Shown here: positions 58,692-64,000 of the stretch, in pieces
Position numbering within the stretch: the first letter of the stretch is position 1
Layout of the letters: each line of letters begins with the position of its first letter
Source of the DNA: Azotimanducus chitobiosivorans
GTDB taxonomy: Bacteria; Pseudomonadota; Gammaproteobacteria; Pseudomonadales; Azotimanducaceae
Assembly (NCBI GenBank): GCA_965200235.1
Contig: OZ241339.1
Location: 1,364,001-1,428,000 of the forward strand
DNA: 64,000 nt
Reading direction: 5' to 3'
The notes under the pieces: model-generated
What the model was told of the DNA's origin: nothing
The model's input: only the letters and a program-made list of their open reading frames with translations
The model's database searches: none
Made by a program: the position numbers and the translations under genes

Positions 58692-59816
58692 TCACCAAAG
58701 GGCTTGGAGCGCATCTCCGACGAGCCTGAGGTCAATGCTGTCATCCACACTCACTGCCTGCACCCAGCAGCGCGTGAACGCAAGCTCCTTGTTGCGGCTG
58801 TGGAATATGCCGTAGGCATTGGCCGTGCTCGGATCGCCCGGATACGCGCCTTGCGCATCGGAGAAGAGATCAACGCCTGCGACCGTGATATGGCGCGGCT
58901 TGAGCGCGCGCGCGAGGATCAGCATGACGGTGCCGTTGGTCGGTGCGAAACTGCCGAAGCCGTCGGCTTCAAGCTGCGTCCAGTCATCGAGAATGCCGAG
59001 TTCCTCGGCGACCACCAAAGAGCGACCCGCGCTTAAGTGCAGGCATGCTCGGCGCACCTTTTCTGCCCGCTGAGCGTCCTGCACACAAAAGATGCACGGC
59101 GGCGCGATGCGTCGCACCGGTTTTGAGCCTGCGGCAAATACCATGTGCGGGCGCGTGAAGAGTCCTCGCTCCAGCCAGCGATGATTGACGCGAAACACGG
59201 CGTCGAAGTCGCTATCAACAAGCGCCCTCACCTCTTCGGATTCAGACGACGGGCCGTTGCCGAGACACAGAATCCGCTGCGGAAAGCGAAGCGCACTCGC
59301 GAGCGAATCAAGATCGGCTACTGGCACCAAGCTTCGCTCAGAGAGCCTGCGAATGCCGGGGACGCTGAGCATGGACCTTCGCATACCAGCGTGCTTCCTC
59401 TTCGTATTCAGAATCGAGGCTTTCACATCGGCCTTGAACTGCGCCGCGTCATCACCGTATTCATCATCGATGAGGTGGACTCGAATATCATGCCGCCGGG
59501 CGGTTTTCTCGATCGCCCGGTGTCTGACAGAGGCAGCAATCAAAATCGCCTGCGGCCGCGTGCGCGAGAAGAACAGAGCAAGCACGAAGCGAAAGGCGAT
59601 CGGTGCGCGCAATACTTGGCGAACACCGTCCGGGAGCGCAAACGCGCCGGACTCGCTGACAACGAGAAAATTCACGCGCGGATGCTCGCGGGCGAGCTCG
59701 GCAACCAGGCCGCGAACGGGCGCGAGATCTTCTTCACCCTGCACCCAGATGATCACCGCTCGCCCTTTCCGCCGCGGTGCCCAGCCTAGCCGCTCAGCAA
59801 GCCCAGGACGTTTCAC
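58692..59816 (-). CDS. glycosyltransferase with GT29 (sialyltransferase)-like C-terminal domain
   Basis: 374 residues from a GTG that overlaps the stop of the upstream gene by four bases, indicating translational coupling. The N-terminal ~185 residues form an alpha/beta domain (AVIIWVQGEEDLAPV, AILIAASVRHRAIE, RVHLIDDEYGDD) with no clear catalytic motif. The C-terminal half has ILCLGNGPSSES near residue 185, matching the sialylmotif-L pattern, and FAPTNGTVMLILARAL near 293 followed by ITVAGVDLFSD, matching the motif-S pattern. GT29 enzymes use CMP-activated sugars; whether this one does is unknown. The small 11-base gap to the convergent autotransporter gene leaves no room for a separate terminator. 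Last gene of the minus-strand run. Confidence 0.65.
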   Translation of the reverse strand: MKRPGLAERLGWAPRRKGRAVIIWVQGEEDLAPVRGLVAELAREHPRVNFLVVSESGAFALPDGVRQVLRAPIAFRFVLALFFSRTRPQAILIAASVRHRAIEKTARRHDIRVHLIDDEYGDDAAQFKADVKASILNTKRKHAGMRRSMLSVPGIRRLSERSLVPVADLDSLASALRFPQRILCLGNGPSSESEEVRALVDSDFDAVFRVNHRWLERGLFTRPHMVFAAGSKPVRRIAPPCIFCVQDAQRAEKVRRACLHLSAGRSLVVAEELGILDDWTQLEADGFGSFAPTNGTVMLILARALKPRHITVAGVDLFSDAQGAYPGDPSTANAYGIFHSRNKELAFTRCWVQAVSVDDSIDLRLVGDALQALW

Positions 59817-61171
59817 GCGGCGGCAGTTGTGCCTTCAAACCAGCGCGACCTGATGCCGGGCCGAAACGATCTCTTCTCTCGCGTACACAGCGTCCAGTGC
59901 AGACACGCCTCAGGCGAGGTCGCCATTCGACGCCTGGCCGCCGCTTCGACTTGTCCGTGCCACCAGGCAGGCGGCATGACGGTGCAGCGCGCGTTCTGAC
60001 TATCGGGCAGGTGCTTGCGCGCCGGGAAGCATGCCGCGACCAAGTACAAGAAACCGCCGCACAACGAAAAGATCTCGTCGAGCACCCAAGGCACATCCTC
60101 TTCCGGCACATGCTCAAGCACGTCGGTAGCGATGACAGCATCATATGTCCCGGAAACAGGCGCCGCACACGACGCGTTCCCGGGGTCGTAGCAGGTGACG
60201 GCAACGCCCGGCCACTGTTGCACGATTTTGTGACGACCGCCGGACTCGTGTTCAGGACTGTCCTGATAGACAAGTTCCGTGCTTGATCCATAGTCAAGCA
60301 GCGTCGATGGCAGGTAGCGCTCCACTAATGCGCCGATGCGAGCGATCTCGGCTTCCAGCGAGCCGCCGCCGGTCGCGGCTTTTTGCAACTGCAGCACGCA
60401 TGGCTGCGCCTTGCTCCAGGGGGTGAACCCCGCGGCGTCGGCCTCGGCCTCAAGCGTGTGCCAGATGTCCCCGACTTCGTTGGCCTCGTACTTGAGTTCG
60501 CGCGGAAAGGGATGCCACGGCTGCTTATGCAGGGTGGTGAAATGCAGTAGCCCCGATTGGCCAGCGACGTAATCGGTGTCGCGCGCATGCCAGCGCGGCG
60601 GCAATGGCCCCCACAGATCGCGCGCTTTCGCCCTACGCCGGAAGACCTTGTGTTGCTGTTCGGTTTTTGCGTCGGCTTCGCGCCACACATCGGCCATGCG
60701 TTCGCAATCGATGAGCATCACCGACGAATCGCGGTCGTCGATGCACAGCACGCCGTGCCCGTCCATATCGAGGTCGAACAGCTCGCTTGGGTCGTGCAGG
60801 TAGATCTGATCGACATCGTTGTAGATCGCTCTGCCCTTGTTGCCCGCAAGCGACGGCACAGCGTAGCGGTAGGTCTTGAACGCGGTCTTCCAGCCGTTGC
60901 GCGCAAAGCCGATGAGATCCTTCATCAAATAGACCTGATACTCGCGAGCGGGATCGCGGACTTTTTCGAGCGACCACAGGAGCACGCGCTCGGCACGGTG
61001 CTGCAGCGGCTCGCTGCCGACATAGATGCGCACCGGCGCAGCGGAAGCCTTGCCCGGCTCTGCCGGCATGCGAAACAACACCGGCTCTGCCCGGTGGCCG
61101 GGCGGACGCTTGGTTGAACGCAGCAAGCCTCGGTACTTCCAATGCTTGCGCTTAGTGGCGAAGCGGGACAT
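59813..61171 (-). CDS. GT8-like glycosyltransferase fused to a class I SAM methyltransferase
   Basis: 452 residues. The N-terminal ~270 residues look like a GT8-type nucleotide-sugar transferase: RIYVGSEPLQHRAERVLLWSL near the start, DVDQIYLHD as the metal-binding DxD, and HFTTLHKQPWHPF near 235. From ~285 there is a methyltransferase core with LLDYGSS as a weak SAM motif, YDPG as the acidic ribose-binding loop, and DAVIATDVLEHVPEED. The glycine motif is unusual (GSS where GCG is common), so methyl transfer may be weak or altered. The start codon follows immediately after the stop of the upstream oxygenase gene, and the end overlaps the next gene by four bases. Probably modifies a glycan; the substrate is unknown. 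Confidence 0.75.
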   Translation of the reverse strand: MSRFATKRKHWKYRGLLRSTKRPPGHRAEPVLFRMPAEPGKASAAPVRIYVGSEPLQHRAERVLLWSLEKVRDPAREYQVYLMKDLIGFARNGWKTAFKTYRYAVPSLAGNKGRAIYNDVDQIYLHDPSELFDLDMDGHGVLCIDDRDSSVMLIDCERMADVWREADAKTEQQHKVFRRRAKARDLWGPLPPRWHARDTDYVAGQSGLLHFTTLHKQPWHPFPRELKYEANEVGDIWHTLEAEADAAGFTPWSKAQPCVLQLQKAATGGGSLEAEIARIGALVERYLPSTLLDYGSSTELVYQDSPEHESGGRHKIVQQWPGVAVTCYDPGNASCAAPVSGTYDAVIATDVLEHVPEEDVPWVLDEIFSLCGGFLYLVAACFPARKHLPDSQNARCTVMPPAWWHGQVEAAARRRMATSPEACLHWTLCTREKRSFRPGIRSRWFEGTTAAA

Positions 61172-61924
61172 TTAGTGTGCCCGCTCAATATTGATGGTGA
61201 GCGACTTTCGCAAGGCGTCCGCGGGTGCGTGAATCGGGCGCACCGAATGCAGCGAGTTAAACGTCTTCACGAAGATCACGCACTGATTCGGCTCGAAATC
61301 ATAGGTGTGAAGGATCTCGACATCCGAAAACTCAAGCGAGCGATTGGCGTAATTGTAGGCATTGCGAACATCGAGCGCTCGATTGACATCGGTGCCGCCG
61401 CCATATTCGAGTGGCCATTCGCCCTCCCCGATCATTGAAATCACGAGGGTGATGAATTTTTTCGGTGTGTCCGTGTGCGGCTTCAAGTAGCCACCGTTGC
61501 CGTGCACAACGGAGAACTCGAATCGCGCGCTGAGTCGTGTCAAGTCGTAGGGCGGTTGGCCCTGAAGGAGAGAAGCAAGTACGCGCGCCCAAGCGCCGCT
61601 TGTGGTGGTTGCTGCGCGCTTCAGGTTCAGGTCGATATGCCGTTCGCGCAGCATCTTGAGTATGTCGCCGATGAATCCGCGCCGCTTAATGTAGTCATGA
61701 AAGTCGCGCCACAGGGGATTTGACCGCACGAAGCTGCGATAGCGGAGCGTATTGTTCTTCTCGGAGAGCGAGAGCTTGTTGATGTTGCCGTCCATGCGCT
61801 TCATGAGCGCGATGTCGGGGAAGGCCGCCACCAGCTCACGATAGTGGTCCGGCGCGAGCACCTCCTTGGTGAGACCGATCGGGAACGGCTCGTAGCGAAA
61901 CTCGGCTTGGTCAAAGGAGAGCAT
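61172..61924 (-). CDS. 2-oxoglutarate/Fe(II)-dependent oxygenase (prolyl-4-hydroxylase-like)
   Basis: 250 residues from the ATG at 61924; the frame is open upstream, but that part is not family-like. The jelly-roll core carries the iron ligands HTD (in KPHTDTPKKF) and a distal His in FNSLHSVRPI. A basic residue in ALRKSLTINIE would bind 2-oxoglutarate. VVHGNGGYLKPHTDTP is typical of a group of bacterial 2OG oxygenases found beside glycan genes. The substrate is unknown. It sits directly before the glycosyltransferase-methyltransferase gene with no spacing (TAA then ATG). Confidence 0.82.
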   Translation of the reverse strand: MLSFDQAEFRYEPFPIGLTKEVLAPDHYRELVAAFPDIALMKRMDGNINKLSLSEKNNTLRYRSFVRSNPLWRDFHDYIKRRGFIGDILKMLRERHIDLNLKRAATTTSGAWARVLASLLQGQPPYDLTRLSARFEFSVVHGNGGYLKPHTDTPKKFITLVISMIGEGEWPLEYGGGTDVNRALDVRNAYNYANRSLEFSDVEILHTYDFEPNQCVIFVKTFNSLHSVRPIHAPADALRKSLTINIERAH

Positions 61925-61959
61925 GTGAACAATCACTCTGAGGGCGGAAACAAGTAATC

Positions 61960-62391
61960 CTATAGCGGGACATCGCGCTGGGAAGCTGGCAGCAAAGTGA
62001 GGATTTCTGCGACATAGTAGCGGGTCTCTTTCTTGCCTGTTCGGCCAACCTGTATGAGCCTGTCCAATAACACCGGCCCAATCGTGCGCCGCACTCGACA
62101 AGTGTCGTAATCGACAAAAACGATCAGCACACTCTCGGCGTGTTGGATTGATGACTTGGACAATGTGATGTAGGTAGCAGAAGCGGAATGGGCACCATGC
62201 TTCTTCGACTTGACTTCCAGAGTGCAACCATCCGGCAAGACACCATCATAACCAGCGTTGCCTCTCTCGGCCTTCTTCATCCCCAAATTCTCTTCCGCCC
62301 AGATTTCGGCGACGGCGGTCACGGTCGAGCCGTCATAGTCCTTCAGTAGATGATGCGCTTTTTCTATTTCTTGTAGCCGTGTTGAAGTCAC
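61960..62391 (-). CDS. hypothetical protein, PD-(D/E)xK nuclease-like
   Basis: 143 residues from a GTG. YDGVLPDGCTLEVKSKK (around residues 48-64) resembles the D...ExK metal site of PD-(D/E)xK endonuclease-fold proteins, with helices before it and strands after. Such small domains are often annotated as DUF6998-like; I could not confirm that without a search. It lies 35 bases upstream of the oxygenase gene and 60 bases downstream of the FkbM gene, in the same direction. Its job in this run is not obvious. Confidence 0.55.
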   Translation of the reverse strand: MTSTRLQEIEKAHHLLKDYDGSTVTAVAEIWAEENLGMKKAERGNAGYDGVLPDGCTLEVKSKKHGAHSASATYITLSKSSIQHAESVLIVFVDYDTCRVRRTIGPVLLDRLIQVGRTGKKETRYYVAEILTLLPASQRDVPL

Positions 62392-62451
62392 TTTGTTCTC
62401 TGTTCCGTGGGATGGCGCAGTCGAAACTGTATCTCCTACCCGAAGTGAGTG

Positions 62452-63327
62452 TTACGCCTTCACGTATATCACGTTCGCAGGATATGGCCTGCCGAGGTCA
62501 TGGATCTTCTGACCTTGGGAAGAAAAGTGACGAGCGCTTTCGCGGTAGCCAAAACGTCCCAAGAAATCCCTGATCGCTTTGTCAAGTGACGGGTCGCTTT
62601 CGACTTGCATGCTGCGGATTGATCCAGCGCTCAGTACTTTTTCCATGCCGCGGAGTATGTTCAATTCATTCCCATCCACATCGATTTTCACCAGGTTGGG
62701 AAGCGAAAAAGCCGGCTGTTCAATCAACGAATCAATGCACTCGCAAAATTTTAGTTCATATAGGATGCTTTCAGTGACCACCATTGGGCTAGCTTCGACT
62801 TGCGAGCCGCTAGAGCCGCTGACAAGGCTAGAATAGTAAAAAGGCTGCAGTTCGGACCGTGCTCCAAGTGCCAATGAGAGCGGTCGTATCACCCCGGCGA
62901 GACCATTCAAAGCGATCGTTTCCGTAAGAAGGGTGAAGTTCTGGGCATGAGGCTCAAACGCATATACGACGCCATCGCCGATCCGAGACGCCGCAAATGC
63001 CGAGTAGATGCCCATGTTCGCGCCAATATCGAAGAAGACATCGCCTTCTTGCAGTGACGCATCCAGCCATTTGATTGTTCCAGGCTCCTTGGTAGCGAAC
63101 TTTTTCGCTCGTTTGTAGCTGCGCTTGGAGGACGTTGGAAAGTAATATGAAACGTCGGCCTTCACCGGATCGGGCACACGCCGAAAACGCAGAAACGCAG
63201 CAAATACGATGCGCTCCACATATGCTCGTAGCCGAATCTTTGAGAGAGCCCTGAAGCCAAATTCAGGCCGCGCATCTGTGAAGGCGGTAGGATGTCGGGG
63301 CGCACGCGCGCCGCTATCCGTCTGCAT
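62452..63327 (-). CDS. FkbM-family SAM-dependent methyltransferase
   Basis: 291 residues. The SAM-binding core is DVFFDIGANMGIYSAFA followed by VYAFEPHAQNF, with the FkbM signature VKIDVDGNELNILRGM near residue 220. FkbM enzymes O-methylate sugars or natural products. I chose the ATG at 63327, not the one at 63363, because AGGAG (complement of 63334-63338) lies six bases upstream of it. The gene lies 65 bases after the nitrile hydratase accessory gene and runs in the same direction, so it may open a separate glycan-modification transcript or share one. Confidence 0.88.
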   Translation of the reverse strand: MQTDSGARAPRHPTAFTDARPEFGFRALSKIRLRAYVERIVFAAFLRFRRVPDPVKADVSYYFPTSSKRSYKRAKKFATKEPGTIKWLDASLQEGDVFFDIGANMGIYSAFAASRIGDGVVYAFEPHAQNFTLLTETIALNGLAGVIRPLSLALGARSELQPFYYSSLVSGSSGSQVEASPMVVTESILYELKFCECIDSLIEQPAFSLPNLVKIDVDGNELNILRGMEKVLSAGSIRSMQVESDPSLDKAIRDFLGRFGYRESARHFSSQGQKIHDLGRPYPANVIYVKA

Positions 63328-63333
63328 CACTGT

Positions 63334-63338
63334 CTCCT
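63334..63338 (-). promoter_or_regulatory. ribosome binding site of the FkbM methyltransferase gene
   Basis: AGGAG on the minus strand, six bases before the ATG at 63327. It supports the shorter start. Confidence 0.8.
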
Positions 63339-63392
63339 GCAACAATATGCTCAGTATACCCACATAGCCATGTACACACCCTTCTCAAAAAC

Positions 63393-63713
63393 TCAATTTT
63401 TTCGAATGTGATCGTGAGGCGCGTGCATGATGACGCGCATTCGATCGGAAATCTCTGTTGCCGCAAGCAGCCTGCCGTGCAAGAGCGTTTTTTCGAGCGC
63501 CCGCAGGAACTGCACGTAGTAGCCTTCTTCGGGACGTTCGCTGATTTCGTCAACGAGCTTCGCGCGAAAATCATCCCACGCGAATTCTCCGCGATCGCTC
63601 AGATGAACCGCCATGGAAAGCACTCGGCCCTGCCAAGGCTCATCGAACACGAGTTCGCCATTCGCGCTCGGCGCACCAAACGCTTCCGCCTGCGCTGTCA
63701 GGTCGCCCTGCAC
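63393..63713 (-). CDS. nitrile hydratase accessory/activator protein
   Basis: 106 residues from a GTG. LVFDEPWQGRVLSMAVHL and FAWDDFRAKLVDEI, followed by YYVQFLRALEKTLLHGRLL, match the small nitrile hydratase accessory family (related to the beta subunit N-terminus). These proteins help insert cobalt into the alpha subunit. It starts three bases after the alpha-subunit stop, the usual arrangement. The active-site metal is supplied to the alpha subunit next door. Confidence 0.85.
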   Translation of the reverse strand: MQGDLTAQAEAFGAPSANGELVFDEPWQGRVLSMAVHLSDRGEFAWDDFRAKLVDEISERPEEGYYVQFLRALEKTLLHGRLLAATEISDRMRVIMHAPHDHIRKN

Positions 63714-63716
63714 CGC

Positions 63717-64000
63717 TCAAGCCACGCCAATCATAGCGTCGCGTGTCACAAGGGCTTCTCGTTCCTTTTCGCTCAAGGTTTCTGCCCCGTGAGGTCGTTG
63801 CGGCAAGACCATGTAGCGAATCTCGGCGCTCGAATCCCAGACGCGAATGCGCTTGGATTCCGGCACCTCGAGCCCCATCTCCGCCAGCACGGATCGCGGC
63901 TCGCGCACGATCCGAGAGCGGTAGGCGGGGTCCTTGTACCAGCGCGGTGGAAGTCCCAACAGCGCCCACGGATAGCAGGAGCAGAGCGTGCACACCACCA
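63717..64000 (-). CDS. nitrile hydratase alpha subunit, C-terminal part (cut by window edge)
   Basis: The visible ~93 residues contain VCTLCSCYPW, the metal-binding claw whose cysteines are oxidised in the mature enzyme. WYKDPAYRSRIVREPR, IRVWDSSAEIRYMVLP and VTRDAMIGVA follow, all highly typical of the alpha subunit. CTLCSC indicates the cobalt type (the iron type has CSLCSC). The enzyme hydrates nitriles to amides and works with a beta subunit, which is not in this window. The N-terminal half lies beyond position 64000. A thiocyanate hydrolase subunit is a less likely alternative. Confidence 0.9.
   Translation of the reverse strand, partial: VVCTLCSCYPWALLGLPPRWYKDPAYRSRIVREPRSVLAEMGLEVPESKRIRVWDSSAEIRYMVLPQRPHGAETLSEKEREALVTRDAMIGVA

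Noticed and set aside
61925..62227. A longer N-terminus for the 2OG oxygenase starting at 62227
   Set aside because: The extra ~100 residues do not look like the family and overlap the nuclease-like gene. The ATG at 61924 starts directly at the family-like sequence.

Overview
The window looks like a chromosomal segment of a GC-rich Gram-negative proteobacterium, possibly an alphaproteobacterium. This rests on the two type V (autotransporter) outer-membrane proteins, the MFE-2-like dehydrogenase, the epoxide hydrolase and the cobalt-type nitrile hydratase. No rRNA, tRNA or other taxonomic marker is present, so the assignment is tentative.

Layout. (1) 365-3367, plus strand: a compact run of three small-molecule metabolism genes, namely an SDR dehydrogenase, a YdjM/DUF457-type membrane protein and an epoxide hydrolase. 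(2) 3368-3950: an intergenic control region with two tiny AT-rich tandem repeats, a Shine-Dalgarno sequence followed by GTG/TTG codons, and a run of 12 C residues touching the start of the next gene. (3) 3951-50786: one uninterrupted reading frame of 15,611 codons, about 73% of the window. It has a signal peptide, about 124 Calx-beta-like beta-sandwich units by my count, a short helical segment, and a C-terminal beta-barrel ending in Trp. From about 11.3 to 45 kb the units form a higher-order array with a six-domain (~2.16 kb) period, including a perfect 1,746-bp internal duplication 12,093 bp apart. (4) 50787-52566: a DUF4143-type ATPase gene broken by a 306-bp MITE-like element, flanked by copies of a ~30-bp motif and a scrap of the autotransporter 3' end. 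(5) 52567-58680: a second, smaller autotransporter (2,037 aa) with its own diverged repeats and the same barrel. (6) 58692-64000, minus strand: a co-directional run, in transcription order nitrile hydratase alpha subunit (cut by the window edge), its accessory protein, an FkbM methyltransferase, a nuclease-like hypothetical protein, a 2-oxoglutarate/Fe(II) oxygenase, a GT8-like glycosyltransferase-methyltransferase fusion and a sialyltransferase(GT29)-like protein.

How it may work together. The two autotransporters are probably surface adhesins or filaments. The giant one would be an exceptionally long stalk and, if the C-tract reading below is right, is switched on and off by slipped-strand changes. 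The tightly coupled glycan-type genes beside them could decorate these Thr/Ser-rich proteins or the cell envelope, which is inference from position only. The most promising undescribed system here is the phase-variable, self-recombining giant autotransporter with its neighbouring paralogue and modification genes.
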